A DNA stretch of 59,015 nucleotides from DASSNR01 sp036278935 (GTDB lineage: Bacteria; Gemmatimonadota; Gemmatimonadetes; Gemmatimonadales; Gemmatimonadaceae). The notes below the pieces were generated by a model, which did not search any database, was not told where the DNA came from, and worked only from the letters and a program-made list of their open reading frames with translations. The stretch's first letter is position 1. Each line of letters begins with the position of its first letter. Both the position numbers and the translations under genes were made by a program. The stretch lies in NCBI GenBank assembly GCA_036278935.1, contig DASUKA010000152.1, positions 1 to 59,015 on the forward strand, written 5' to 3'. This document shows positions 1-8,800 of this stretch, piece by piece.

Positions 1-729
1 CGCGTCGGCGGCCGCGTGTTCGTCAGGTCCACCGAGGAGGACAAGCGTGCCGCCGCACGCATCGTGCAGCGCACGCCCGACGTCGACGAACCGCCCCGGC
101 GGCCACCGCTTGCTGCCCAGGCGCGCACCGGGCTGAAGGCCGATCAAAGGACGCTTTGTATATGCGAGCAGGGCGTCGGCCCGCGCGCGGTCGCCGGGCC
201 AGAGCGGAAATTCCATCTGCGTTCCGCAGGGTGGTGCGCCGAGGAAGGTCGTGAGCGCAAGCAGCCGCTCGATCTCGTGCCCGGCGGTGGGCAGCGGAAG
301 GGCGGCATCCAGCCGACCAGGGACATCGCCGGGACGGATGAAGCCCGCGGTGGTACGCGCGCCCAACAGGAGTGTGAAGGGGTTGGCGCACACCCCCGAT
401 CCGTGCATCTGGATGGCCAGGTCAAAGTGCTCGGTCTGCATGCGCCCGAAGAACTCCGTGGCGCGCCGCGCGTCGAAGAACTGCTCGGCCATACCGGGAA
501 AGCCCGGAAACGGCTCGAAGCGGTCGAGGTGGGGCGACCGGGCAGCCAGCTCGCGCACCATGGGAAGTGCCATGAGCGTGATCTCCGCACCGGGAAGCGC
601 CGCACGCAGTGCGCGAAACGCCGGCGTGGCGCACAGGAAGTCGCCGATGCGCGAGGCGCGCACCAGCGCCACGGAGCGCAGCGGCCGGGCGAGTCTCCGG
701 AGCAGTCCTGGGGGTCGCGTCAACGTCAC
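1..729 (-). CDS. GT9 heptosyltransferase-like protein, C-terminus outside window
   Basis: This gene runs off the left edge; 243 N-terminal codons are visible. After a basic leader, the stretch RASRIGDFL (about residues 24-32) and the following ATPAFRALR match the N-terminal Rossmann motif of glycosyltransferase family 9 (ADP-heptose:LPS heptosyltransferases). GLQPGARLGSKRWPPGRF and LLGGPDE near the window edge match the start of the donor-binding domain. The likely start is GTG at 729, because an in-frame TAG (the stop of the upstream gene at 760-762) lies only 30 bp before. It is the last visible gene of the minus-strand glycan operon. Family assignment is firm; the sugar transferred and acceptor are inferred from context (heptose). 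Confidence 0.85.
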   Translation of the reverse strand, partial: MTLTRPPGLLRRLARPLRSVALVRASRIGDFLCATPAFRALRAALPGAEITLMALPMVRELAARSPHLDRFEPFPGFPGMAEQFFDARRATEFFGRMQTEHFDLAIQMHGSGVCANPFTLLLGARTTAGFIRPGDVPGRLDAALPLPTAGHEIERLLALTTFLGAPPCGTQMEFPLWPGDRARADALLAYTKRPLIGLQPGARLGSKRWPPGRFVDVGRALHDACGGTLVLLGGPDEHAAADA

Positions 730-759
730 GATGATCGCAGTGTTGCCACCGCGTAGCTG

Positions 760-1761
760 CTATGACGAGGGCGCAGTGCCCGCTGTGCAGGCCCCACGCA
801 ACGCAGCGCTGTGCAGCTGTCCCGCTGCCGTGTCCGGCGACACATCTCCCTCGTCCCCGAGCGGTACGTCATCCTGCACACCGCGTGGCGGTGCGTACTG
901 CTCGATCATCTCCGGCAGCAGCTCGAGCGCATGGCCATCCACCGTTCCCGCTGCATTCAGCACCGTGCTCGGCACCTCGGAGAAGTACGTGCCGGACGGC
1001 AGGATGCTGCAGCCACCCCAGCGGCGCATCAGCAGATTCTGCACGAGCACGTCCTCGCCGGAGTGATAGCGCGGCAGGCGCGGCCAGAACGAAAAGCCGC
1101 CCACCGAGAGCAGCCTGGCGCGATCGTACATCACGCACGCCCCGGTCCAGGCCACCTTGTACCGCCGCACCTCGTCCTCGCTGAACGTGCGAGCAACGTG
1201 GTACGGGTTGGCCGCGCGATGCAGCTCCCACCGCTTCCACTCGTTCGAATCCGGATCCACCACCTCGGGATGCACCGGGCCATACCAGTATTCCACATGC
1301 TGTTGCTGCGGACGCACCTCGTCCCTGTATGACAACCCGGACGGGAACGCGCCGACAAAGGCGCACCGTTCCCGCAGCAGCGTCTCGCGCAACCGCGCCA
1401 CCACCCACGGCTGCATCAGCACATCGTCATCCAGAAAGAGCACGCATTGTGAGGATGCGCGTTGGAGCAGAAAGTTCCGCTGCTCCGCGATTCCATGACA
1501 GTCCGCGCGATGATGCCACTCCAGCGAGCCGCCGCGAGCCTCGATGATGCGTGCGACGGCCCGCACCACGGGCGAGCGCCGCACGGGCTCATCGCTCTGG
1601 TCAGCCACGATGACGTGCAGCTCCGCCAGCGACTGCGTGGCGACGCCGGTGAGCGTCATGATGAACGACTCGATGCGGTTGCGCGTGGGGATGAGCACAT
1701 CGGTGCACACTCCACGGGCGTCAGCGGCGGCAGCGGACGCCTGTCCGGACTGCGCAAGCAT
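760..1761 (-). CDS. Family 2-like glycosyltransferase
   Basis: A 333-aa predicted cytoplasmic glycosyltransferase of the GT-A fold. DVLIPTRNR (residues 21-29) is the usual GT2 entry strand and LFLDDDV (108-114) contains the DxD-type metal and nucleotide-sugar binding motif; HSGEDVLVQ is the later acidic catalytic region. The start is ATG at 1761, which overlaps the TAA of the upstream radical SAM gene as TAATG; the frame stays open to 1797 but the overlap favours 1761. It is strikingly similar to the plus-strand gene at 11934-12788 (shared DEVRP.QQH.E.W, AAN.YHV and GGC.I.PSG blocks), so the two are paralogues flanking the locus. The C-terminal 50 residues are low-complexity. Donor and acceptor unknown. 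Confidence 0.85.
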   Translation of the reverse strand: MLAQSGQASAAAADARGVCTDVLIPTRNRIESFIMTLTGVATQSLAELHVIVADQSDEPVRRSPVVRAVARIIEARGGSLEWHHRADCHGIAEQRNFLLQRASSQCVLFLDDDVLMQPWVVARLRETLLRERCAFVGAFPSGLSYRDEVRPQQQHVEYWYGPVHPEVVDPDSNEWKRWELHRAANPYHVARTFSEDEVRRYKVAWTGACVMYDRARLLSVGGFSFWPRLPRYHSGEDVLVQNLLMRRWGGCSILPSGTYFSEVPSTVLNAAGTVDGHALELLPEMIEQYAPPRGVQDDVPLGDEGDVSPDTAAGQLHSAALRGACTAGTAPSS

Positions 1762-2759
1762 TAGAAGACCCCGCGATAGACCGCGCACGAGCGACACACC
1801 TCGGGCGGCTCATCGGAGGCGAGTTGCTCGCGGAACCTCCGGTACGCATCCCCGGTCCAGATCGCCTCCACGCCCTGCTCGGCCATGCTGCCGAAGTTCA
1901 GGCGATCCGGCGTGGAGATCATGCAGCAGGGCATGCTGGAGCCCTGATAGCTCACGTACGCGCCACGCCATGGCCAGTCGCATCGAGTGGGGCCCGGGGT
2001 GCCCGGCGGATGCAGGCGCGGACTCGTGCGCGGCAGACGCAGGTCCACGCCCAGCTGGCCGGCCAGGGTCCTGGCCTCGGTGAAGTACCGCTCCACGCGC
2101 GCGGGGTCCTCGTTGAGCAGCGTCTGGGCATCCACGAATTCGCGCATCGGGCGGTAGCGCGTCGGGAGCGCGGACTCGCCGAAGTCATGACAGAGGTGCT
2201 GCACGAACACCGTGTTGACCGACCATCCATGCGCGAGGCGAACCAGCTCGGGCAGCTCGTGCAGGTTCTGTCGCATGACCACGAGCACCAGCTGCACGGC
2301 GGGATGCGTGCTGCCTAACCGCTCACGCGTGACTATGAGCCGTTCCAGATTGCGCACGACGCGCTCGTGGTGAGCGTGAACCCGGATGCGCTCGTACGTG
2401 GCAGCCGTGGCGCCATCGATGGACACGTGGATCTCGGCGAGACCGCTGGTCACGCACCGGGTTGCCCGCTCCGCCGTGAGCAGGGTGAGGTTGGTGTTGG
2501 TGGTGACGCGGATGTTCTTCGCCACGGCGTACTCGATCATCTCGAAGAACCGCGGGTGCATGGTGGGCTCGCCGAGTCCCTGCAGGTGGAGCTCGGTGCA
2601 CTCGGTGAACTGGTCGAGAATCCGGGTGAACTCCTCGAATGCCATGAAGGCCGGCGGACCATACGGCGGGCCATCCTCGCGAAACTGAATGGGGCACATC
2701 TGGCACCGGAGATTGCACTGGCCGACGGGCTCCATCTGGACGTAAGTCGGAAGCTGCAT
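1761..2759 (-). CDS. Radical SAM protein with SPASM-like C-terminus
   Basis: A 332-aa radical SAM enzyme. The CxxxCxxC cluster-binding motif is at Cys15, Cys19 and Cys22 (CNLRCQMC) close to the N-terminus, followed by LGEPTMHP, the GEP-type SAM-binding motif, and NTNLTLL. The C-terminal region has spaced cysteines (CDW, PCC, CRSC) and the pattern of a SPASM domain, which in known enzymes holds extra Fe-S clusters. The start is ATG at 2759, immediately before MQLPTYVQMEP; the upstream in-frame extension to 3269 lies over the neighbouring GT2 gene and is not coding. It sits between two glycosyltransferases with no visible ribosomal-peptide precursor, so a role in sugar or glycan modification is an inference. 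Substrate unknown. Confidence 0.85.
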   Translation of the reverse strand: MQLPTYVQMEPVGQCNLRCQMCPIQFREDGPPYGPPAFMAFEEFTRILDQFTECTELHLQGLGEPTMHPRFFEMIEYAVAKNIRVTTNTNLTLLTAERATRCVTSGLAEIHVSIDGATAATYERIRVHAHHERVVRNLERLIVTRERLGSTHPAVQLVLVVMRQNLHELPELVRLAHGWSVNTVFVQHLCHDFGESALPTRYRPMREFVDAQTLLNEDPARVERYFTEARTLAGQLGVDLRLPRTSPRLHPPGTPGPTRCDWPWRGAYVSYQGSSMPCCMISTPDRLNFGSMAEQGVEAIWTGDAYRRFREQLASDEPPEVCRSCAVYRGVF

Positions 2760-2809
2760 GAACCCTCCGCCCGGCGCGCCGGATGCCACCGGCAGGCGGT
2801 CGCGGGCGA

Positions 2810-3778
2810 TCAGAGGAACGGGACGCGATACTTGATGGCGCCGCGCAGCCGCCAGAACACCGCGAGCGGCGGAATCAGCGCGGACGTCACGACCATCTCC
2901 GCCACATGAGCCGGCGCGCGCGACGTGGCACGCAGACGGCGCAGGCAGAGGGCGGCCGTGAGCAGGAGCCATGCAGACAGTGCGGCAAGCGCCGCCCCAC
3001 GGCGTCCCAGTGTCGCCGCGGCAACACCCACGAGCAGGGCCGCGACGATGCCGTAGTACCGCCATGGCGGCGAGTGCTGGATACGCTGCCAGTACAGCGC
3101 GCGATGCTTCTTGTAGAGCAGGGCGTTGTACATGGTTTTGCGCTGCTGACGAAGGCTCACACCCCATCGCTCCGGACGCACGGGGTGTACCACCACCGCG
3201 CGAGGCGCACGAGCGAGCCGGTGTCCGCGCTTCAGCAGTTCCAGGAAGAGATCGCTGTCCTCGCGCCATGCAGCCGCAAAGCGCTCGTCGAACCCTCCGA
3301 GCTCGGCCAACACCGCACGCCGGTAGAAGCAGTTGGCGGTGGCGAACTCGGCGCGTTCCAGTCCCGCCACGTCACGCTCGTAGTCGGTGGGCGCATCGGG
3401 GAGGGGGACGCGGATCGGGCCGGAGGCGCCCGCCACGTTGCCGCGCAACGCCGCCACACCGGCGCACAGCCACCCCGGCGTGGGAATACAGTCATCATCG
3501 GTGAAGGCGATGATCTCGCCGCGCGCCGCGCGCCACCCCGTGTTCCGCGCCGCCGCGGGACCGCGGCCACGGAGTGTGCGCGTATAGCGCAGCGTGGCGC
3601 GCGAGCGGAGCGACCAGCACCACACGGTGCGCCGCGTCGCGTCGCACGCCCCATCGTCCACCACGATCACCTCGTACGCGACGGCAGGATAGTCCTGCGC
3701 ATCGAGCGCGGCCAGACATCGAATGAGCAATAGGTCGCGGCGACAGGTCGGGACGACCACCGAGAGGGGCAGCGTCAT
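2810..3778 (-). CDS. GT2 glycosyltransferase with C-terminal membrane segments
   Basis: A 322-aa family 2 glycosyltransferase. The GT-A domain is clear: LSVVVPTCRR (residues 5-14), EVIVVDDG (36-43), AARNTGW, AFTDDDC (91-97, metal-binding DxD type), then FDERF and EDSDLFLELLKRGH, the ED acidic motif. About residues 235-310 contain hydrophobic stretches (for example YYGIVAALLVGVAAA and LSAWLLLTAALCL), suggesting two or more membrane segments that anchor the enzyme at the inner membrane. The start is ATG at 3778, overlapping the TGA of the carbamoyltransferase gene as ATGA; in-frame codons further upstream lie inside that gene. It probably adds a sugar to a lipid-linked glycan; specificity cannot be read. 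Confidence 0.88.
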   Translation of the reverse strand: MTLPLSVVVPTCRRDLLLIRCLAALDAQDYPAVAYEVIVVDDGACDATRRTVWCWSLRSRATLRYTRTLRGRGPAAARNTGWRAARGEIIAFTDDDCIPTPGWLCAGVAALRGNVAGASGPIRVPLPDAPTDYERDVAGLERAEFATANCFYRRAVLAELGGFDERFAAAWREDSDLFLELLKRGHRLARAPRAVVVHPVRPERWGVSLRQQRKTMYNALLYKKHRALYWQRIQHSPPWRYYGIVAALLVGVAAATLGRRGAALAALSAWLLLTAALCLRRLRATSRAPAHVAEMVVTSALIPPLAVFWRLRGAIKYRVPFL

Positions 3779-5505
3779 CGACGCACCGCCGGCTTCTCGA
3801 GCAGGAACGGCCCGATCACCAGCGCATCCAGCGGCGATGTCCAGAAGCACTCGATGGCGTCACGGGGCGTACACACGATCGGCTCGCCGCGCGTGTTGAA
3901 CGAGGTGTTCACGAGCACTGGGACACCGGTCCGGCGCGCGAACGCCGTGAGCAGATCGTGATAGAGTGGATGCTGCTCCCGGTTCACGGTCTGAACGCGC
4001 GCGGTGCCATCCACGTGTCGCACCGCCGGAATGCGTGCCGCGGCGTCCGCACGCACATCAAAGACGAAGAGCATGAACGGCGAAGGCCGAGCGTTCGAGA
4101 ACCAGGCCGTGGCCTCCTCTTCAAGAACCACCGGGGCGACAGGGCGAAAGTCCTCGCGGTCCTTCAGCTCGTTGAGCCGGGACTGCATGTCCGCGGGAAT
4201 TGGCGAGGCAAGGATCGAGCGCGCGCCCAGGGCGCGCGGGCCGAACTCCATGCGCCCCTGGAACCAGCCGATCACCTTGCCGTCGGCCAACAGCGCCGCC
4301 GTATCGTCGGCCACATCGGCCAGCCGGCGGTACGGCAGCTTGGCGCGCTCGAGCACGCGCTCGATGTCCGCGTCGCCGTAGGCTGGCCCGAGGAACGTGT
4401 GCTCCATATGATGGCGCGTCGCGGCGTCGCGCCGCTCGGATGCGTCCACGTGCAGCGCCGCGCCCAGAGCGGTGCCCGCGTCGCCGGCCGCCGGTTGCAC
4501 CCACATGTCGGTGAAGGGACCGCGGTCCCGCAGGCGCGCGTTCATGACGCAATTGAGAGCCACGCCGCCGGCGAGGCAGAGGCGCGGCGCGCGCGTCGTC
4601 TCGAAGAGCCACTGCCCCAGCTCGAGCACCGTCTCCTCGAGCACACACTGGAGGGAGCGGGCGATATCGGCGTGCCGACGCTCCGCCGGCGCGCCGGGCA
4701 CCCTCGCGGGGCCGAACCGATCCTCCAGGCAGGGAGTGTGCACGCGGTACATGCCCTTGCCGCACAGCTCGATGATGTCGTGAAAGGCATCGGTGTAGCG
4801 CGGCGCACCGTAGGATGCCAGCGCCATCACCTTGTACTCATCAGACGCGCGGAGAAAGCCGAGGTAGCTCGTGACCTCCTCGTACAGAAGTCCGAGCGAA
4901 TGGGGCATGTGCACCTCACCCAGCGGATCGAGACAGCTCCCGCGCCCCATGAAGTACGCGGTGGTCGCACGCTCGCCGCGGCCATCCAGTGTCATCACGG
5001 CCGCGTCGGCAAAGGGGGAGGGAAGGAACGCGCTCGCCGCGTGCGCGACATGATGCGGGACGAAGTGCCACTGGTATGGCCCGTCGGGCCGCGCACCGCG
5101 CAGGCGGGGCGCCAGGCGCAACGGCGCGCCATCCGCCAGCTGGCGGGGCGCATTCACAATGTACGAGAGAAAGAGGGACTCCCAGGGCGACTGCCGGTCC
5201 GCGGCGCCGTGCGCGCTCGGCTCGAGCGGGAGCGAAAGGGATGCGGTTTCGCGGGGCTCGTCGAGCAGGAGCCACGGATCGAACCCGTAGGCCACATGGT
5301 CCACCTGCGGCAGCGTGATGGCAGCCTCGGCCAGGCAATAGTCGATCGCGTGAAAAGGCAGCTCCCAGGTGCTGAAGGGCACCGGCCGCTTTCCGTGCTT
5401 GATGCGGGTGAAGCGTTCCTCCTCCGCGGCGGCGATGATGCGTCCGTCCCGCACGAGGCAGGCGGCGGAATCATGAAATGCGGCGTTGATGCCGAGCGTG
5501 TACAT
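3775..5505 (-). CDS. Carbamoyltransferase of the NodU/CmcH family
   Basis: A 576-aa protein, full length for the NodU/HypF-like carbamoyltransferases that transfer a carbamoyl group from carbamoyl phosphate to a sugar hydroxyl through a carbamoyl-AMP intermediate. Family signatures: GINAAFHDSAACL (residues 5-17), EEERFTRIKHGKR (28-40), HHVAHAASAF, LAGGVALNC, EFGPRALGARSIL, and VNTSFNTRGEPIV near the C-terminus. The ATG at 5505 has only a weak ribosome-binding site (CGGAA). It is followed by a GT2 gene with an ATGA overlap and lies 75 bp after a GT9 gene. WapO of Pseudomonas, a known member, carbamoylates heptose in the LPS inner core; with GmhB and three GT9 enzymes nearby, heptose is the most likely acceptor here, but this is inferred. 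Confidence 0.92.
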   Translation of the reverse strand: MYTLGINAAFHDSAACLVRDGRIIAAAEEERFTRIKHGKRPVPFSTWELPFHAIDYCLAEAAITLPQVDHVAYGFDPWLLLDEPRETASLSLPLEPSAHGAADRQSPWESLFLSYIVNAPRQLADGAPLRLAPRLRGARPDGPYQWHFVPHHVAHAASAFLPSPFADAAVMTLDGRGERATTAYFMGRGSCLDPLGEVHMPHSLGLLYEEVTSYLGFLRASDEYKVMALASYGAPRYTDAFHDIIELCGKGMYRVHTPCLEDRFGPARVPGAPAERRHADIARSLQCVLEETVLELGQWLFETTRAPRLCLAGGVALNCVMNARLRDRGPFTDMWVQPAAGDAGTALGAALHVDASERRDAATRHHMEHTFLGPAYGDADIERVLERAKLPYRRLADVADDTAALLADGKVIGWFQGRMEFGPRALGARSILASPIPADMQSRLNELKDREDFRPVAPVVLEEEATAWFSNARPSPFMLFVFDVRADAAARIPAVRHVDGTARVQTVNREQHPLYHDLLTAFARRTGVPVLVNTSFNTRGEPIVCTPRDAIECFWTSPLDALVIGPFLLEKPAVRR

Positions 5506-5580
5506 GCCGAATTCCGTGGTGACCGGGTGAATGGCGCACGAGGCGGCCTGCGTGCGGTGTGGAAGCGTGCACGTGTGTGG

Positions 5581-6687
5581 TCATGAGGCGGCTCGGAGCG
5601 CACGGCGGCGTTGTTGCCCTGTGCCAAGCAGTTCCAGGGCGGCGTTCACCACATCGCGAGGCGCGACCTGTCGCAGACACGCGTGGTGGCCCATGGGACA
5701 TTCGCTTCGGTAGCAGTACTTGCACGGCACGTCGTGCGAGAGCACGCGCGCGCTCACGTGCCATGGCGTATGCTGCGGGTTGGTGAGCGCGTACAGATCC
5801 ACGACGGGCGTGCCAACCGCCGCGGCGATGTGCGCCGGACCCGTATTGTTGGAGATGAGCAGTGGCGCGCGCGCGATTACCGCCGCGAGGTCCGCCAGCG
5901 AGAGTCGGCCGGCGAGCGAATGCGATGGCATGTGCATGGCGCCGCGAATCGCATCGACCAGGGCCTCTTCCTGTGCTGAGCCAGTGAAGACGATCTGCAT
6001 TCCGTGTTTCGCGGAGAGCTCCGCCGCCGCCCGCGCAAAGAGCTCCGGCGGATACCGGCGGGATGGCGCCGTGGCACCAGGATGTACCACCACCCAGGTG
6101 CCCTCTGCATCGACGCCCACGGATCTGAGTAGTGATGAGGCGCGATGCCACGCCCGCTGCGGCACGCGAAGCGAGAGCGTCGCGTCGCGTGGGGCGCAGC
6201 CCACCTCGGCTACCAGATCGAGCTGCCGCTGTACCTCGTGCCGGATGCCCTGCTCGGGCTCGGGATCGCGTATCCAGTTGGTGAGCAGCTGGTATGGGTT
6301 CTCGCGGCAGTGCGCCAGACGCAGGGGAATGCCGGCGAGCAGGCAGAGCAGGGCGGCGGGGAGCGGGTTCTGGCTGTAGACCGTGAAGATCACGGCCGCA
6401 TCGAAGGTGCACGCGCGCAGCCGCTCGATCATTGCGAGGTCAACGCGGGCGCCTGAACGCGGTGGTGTGCTCTTCATCCACGGCGCCTCGTAGACGATCA
6501 CGTCATCGATGACGGGGACCAGCGCGGCCACCGCCGCTCCGGGCTTCGAGGTGAGCAGCGTGATGTGCCGCTCCGCCCGCGATTCTCTGATCGCGCGGAT
6601 GGCCGGCGTCGTCATGAGCACATCACCGAGCGTGTCCAGGCGCACGCACAGCACTCGCGCGGCGGAGTCCCAGCCTGCGGGGCTCAT
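5581..6687 (-). CDS. GT9 heptosyltransferase-like protein
   Basis: A 368-aa member of glycosyltransferase family 9. The N-terminal VLCVRLDTLGDVLMTTPAIR (residues 12-31) is the hallmark first strand and loop; VVHPGATAPSRRYP and the ISNNTGPAHIAAA block mark the ADP-heptose binding C-terminal domain. Towards the C-terminus a cysteine-rich stretch (CKYCYRSECP, then CLRQV) resembles that of many GT9 proteins. The start is ATG at 6687, overlapping the TGA of the upstream gmhB-like gene (ATGA); the open frame upstream to 6858 lies inside that gene. One of three GT9 paralogues in the locus, so successive heptose additions are plausible. Family certain, exact acceptor unknown. Confidence 0.9.
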   Translation of the reverse strand: MSPAGWDSAARVLCVRLDTLGDVLMTTPAIRAIRESRAERHITLLTSKPGAAVAALVPVIDDVIVYEAPWMKSTPPRSGARVDLAMIERLRACTFDAAVIFTVYSQNPLPAALLCLLAGIPLRLAHCRENPYQLLTNWIRDPEPEQGIRHEVQRQLDLVAEVGCAPRDATLSLRVPQRAWHRASSLLRSVGVDAEGTWVVVHPGATAPSRRYPPELFARAAAELSAKHGMQIVFTGSAQEEALVDAIRGAMHMPSHSLAGRLSLADLAAVIARAPLLISNNTGPAHIAAAVGTPVVDLYALTNPQHTPWHVSARVLSHDVPCKYCYRSECPMGHHACLRQVAPRDVVNAALELLGTGQQRRRALRAAS

Positions 6688-7355
6688 GGCGCGCTCCGCG
6701 CAGCGATGCCGCGAGCCAGCGCATCCGCCCCGTCGCGGCCGCTCGTCAGAATGTAGTCCGCCGCGGCGGCGAGGTCGCGCACCACGCGATCCGGCTCGCG
6801 CTGCGGCGCTCGCACCCACTCGGTCTCGTTGCCGACATCGAGGAGCACGGTGCGACACCCCGCGCGGTTGCCCGCCTCCATGTCATCGAGAATGTCGCCG
6901 ATGAGCCAGGAGCGGCGCAGCTCCGCACCCAGCTCGTGTGCCGCGCGCAGCACGAGGCCGGGTGCGGGCTTGCGGCAGGAGCAGGGGACCGCATAGCCGC
7001 GGACGGTGCCGCCGGGATGATGCGGGCAGTAGTAGAATCCCGCGAGCGACACCCCCGCGAGCGCCAGTAGCGCCTCGATCCGCGCACGTACATCGCGCAG
7101 CGCCCGCTCCGGAAAACGGCCGAATGCGACACCAGGCTGATTGGAGACGACCGCAAGACGGAAGCCCGCTGCCGCCAGCCGTCGGAGCGCGCCGACGGCG
7201 CCCGCGGCAAGCCTGATGCGCGTTGGGGCCACATTGTACGGCAGGTTCTCGATGAGCGTCCCGTCCTTGTCGAGAAAGACGACCGCGTCCGAACCAGGCA
7301 GAGCTGGCACCGCGGTGGGACGCGGGAGGTATGCGCCGCGACGACGCATGCTCAC
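6684..7355 (-). CDS. gmhB: HAD phosphatase, D-glycero-D-manno-heptose 1,7-bisphosphate phosphatase-like
   Basis: A 223-aa HAD-IIIA hydrolase of the GmhB type, which removes the 7-phosphate... or equivalent phosphate from heptose 1,7-bisphosphate in ADP-heptose synthesis. Motif I is FLDKDGTLIEN (27-37; both Asp present), motif II is VVSNQPGVAFG (69-79), CRKPAPGL (127-134) gives the motif III lysine, and GDILDDMEAG gives motif IV. Cys110, His112, Cys125 and Cys127 form the GmhB zinc loop. The start is GTG at 7355, overlapping the upstream TGA (GTGA); ATG at 7349 is an alternative. The other ADP-heptose genes (gmhA, hldE) are not in this window. C-terminus is about 35 residues longer than the compact family core. 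Confidence 0.88.
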   Translation of the reverse strand: MSMRRRGAYLPRPTAVPALPGSDAVVFLDKDGTLIENLPYNVAPTRIRLAAGAVGALRRLAAAGFRLAVVSNQPGVAFGRFPERALRDVRARIEALLALAGVSLAGFYYCPHHPGGTVRGYAVPCSCRKPAPGLVLRAAHELGAELRRSWLIGDILDDMEAGNRAGCRTVLLDVGNETEWVRAPQREPDRVVRDLAAAADYILTSGRDGADALARGIAARSAP

Positions 7356-8800
7356 GCCGTCAACTCGACGTTACCGAGATCGTCGTCGCCGCCTCGTGGG
7401 CGATCGAAGAGCGCCTGTTGCGCGTCCGCCAGCCGGGATGCGACGTGAGGGAGCGGCAGCTCGGGCTCCATCGGCGCTACATCCGCTGCGGGGTGCACGG
7501 GCAGGGGGACCAGCCGTTCCGAGAACAGCGTGCTCGTGCTGAGCTGGCGATGGACCTGGCGCCGGTGCGGCGTGAGCAGATCCTCGTACAGCCTGGCGAT
7601 CGCCTGGGCGACGTTGCTCCATGAGAAGCAGTCGTTCGCGCGTTGGATGGCCCGCGCCGCCAGAGCGCGCATCAATTGCGGGTACCGGTAGAGATGGGCG
7701 AGGCGCTCACCGACAGCATCCGGATCGCGCGGCGGCACCAGGTAGCCCGTTTCCCCGTCGCGCACCGTGAACTTGATGCCGCCCACGTTGGCCCCGATCA
7801 CCGGCGTGCCGCACGCCATTGCCTCGAGCGGCGTGATGCCGAACGGCTCGTACCAGGGCGTCGTCACGAACACATCCGCGGCGCTGTAGTAGTGCCTGAG
7901 TACATCCCGACCACGGCGGCCCACGAACACCACGCGGTCTCCCACGCCAGCCGCGCGCGCCACGTCCCGCAGGCGCCCGATCTCGGGCGTCCGCACGGGG
8001 TCTGGCTCATCGGATTCGCCGCCGACCACGAGCAGCCGCGCCTCCACGCCGTGGACGGTGATGAGGCGCGCGAATCCCCGAATCACGTTGTCGATGCCCT
8101 TGCGCGGCACGAGCCGACCGAGCTGCAGCACGATCCGCTCATCCGGATCCAGTCCGAGGATAGTGCGCGCGGTGCCCTTCGGCACAGGGCTGAAGCGGGT
8201 GTTGTCGACCCCGCACGGGACGATCCGCATGCGCTCGGGGTCGGCCCCGTACAGGCAGAGCAAATCCTCCTCGTCCTGCGGGCACTCCGCAATCACGCAG
8301 TCCGCTTCCCTGATGATGCGATCCTCGATCTCGGCCCGCGCATCCGGAAAGCCATCGGCCTGCCCCTGGTGCACCCGGCGCACGCGCCCCAGCGCGTGGA
8401 ACGTCACGATGAACGGCGTGCCGGTCGCCCGTTTGAGATCTGCGGCGACGAGGCCGGACATCCAGAAGTTGGCGTGGTAGAGGTCATAGCGCGCGCCGCG
8501 GCACCGGCGCCAGTGCAACACGAAGTCCGTGAACTCCTCCATGTACGGCAAGAGGTCCTCCTTCGGCACGTAGCGCGGAGGGCCGGCCGGTACATGGATG
8601 ACGCGGATCCCACTGGGACACCGGACGCTGCGCGGCAGATCGTCGCTGCCGCGACGCGTGAAGATGTCCACCGCGTAGCCGAGCGCGGCAAGATTCTGCG
8701 CGATCTGCGCGACGTACACGTTCTGGCCGCCAAAGTCCGTCCCGCCGAGTGACGCCAGCGGCGAAGCATGCTCGCTGATGAGCGCAATTCGTCGATTCAT
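7352..8800 (-). CDS. GT4 glycosyltransferase (sucrose-phosphate-synthase-like branch)
   Basis: A 482-aa retaining GT-B glycosyltransferase of family 4. GGTDFGGQNVYVAQ (residues 19-32) is the glycine-rich acceptor-side loop typical of the SPS/MshA-like branch; LQLGRLVPRKGID begins the nucleotide-sugar domain and EPFGITPLEAMACGTPVIG is the conserved E-x7-E donor motif. The start is ATG at 8800, with a strong AGGAGGAG site 6-10 bases upstream, and it overlaps the preceding TGA as ATGA; the long upstream open frame is not coding. The last 60 residues are poorly conserved in appearance. Sits between gmhB and another GT4-like gene. Sugar donor cannot be determined from sequence. Confidence 0.9.
   Translation of the reverse strand: MNRRIALISEHASPLASLGGTDFGGQNVYVAQIAQNLAALGYAVDIFTRRGSDDLPRSVRCPSGIRVIHVPAGPPRYVPKEDLLPYMEEFTDFVLHWRRCRGARYDLYHANFWMSGLVAADLKRATGTPFIVTFHALGRVRRVHQGQADGFPDARAEIEDRIIREADCVIAECPQDEEDLLCLYGADPERMRIVPCGVDNTRFSPVPKGTARTILGLDPDERIVLQLGRLVPRKGIDNVIRGFARLITVHGVEARLLVVGGESDEPDPVRTPEIGRLRDVARAAGVGDRVVFVGRRGRDVLRHYYSAADVFVTTPWYEPFGITPLEAMACGTPVIGANVGGIKFTVRDGETGYLVPPRDPDAVGERLAHLYRYPQLMRALAARAIQRANDCFSWSNVAQAIARLYEDLLTPHRRQVHRQLSTSTLFSERLVPLPVHPAADVAPMEPELPLPHVASRLADAQQALFDRPRGGDDDLGNVELTA

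Noticed and set aside
2760..3269. N-terminal extension of the radical SAM protein
   Set aside because: The extra 170 residues are the complement-frame image of the GT2 gene and precede the conserved start MQLPTYVQMEP.
3958..5586. A 542-codon plus-strand open frame opposite the carbamoyltransferase
   Set aside because: The minus-strand frame has clear family motifs; this one has none and is Arg/His/Gly-rich low-complexity sequence.
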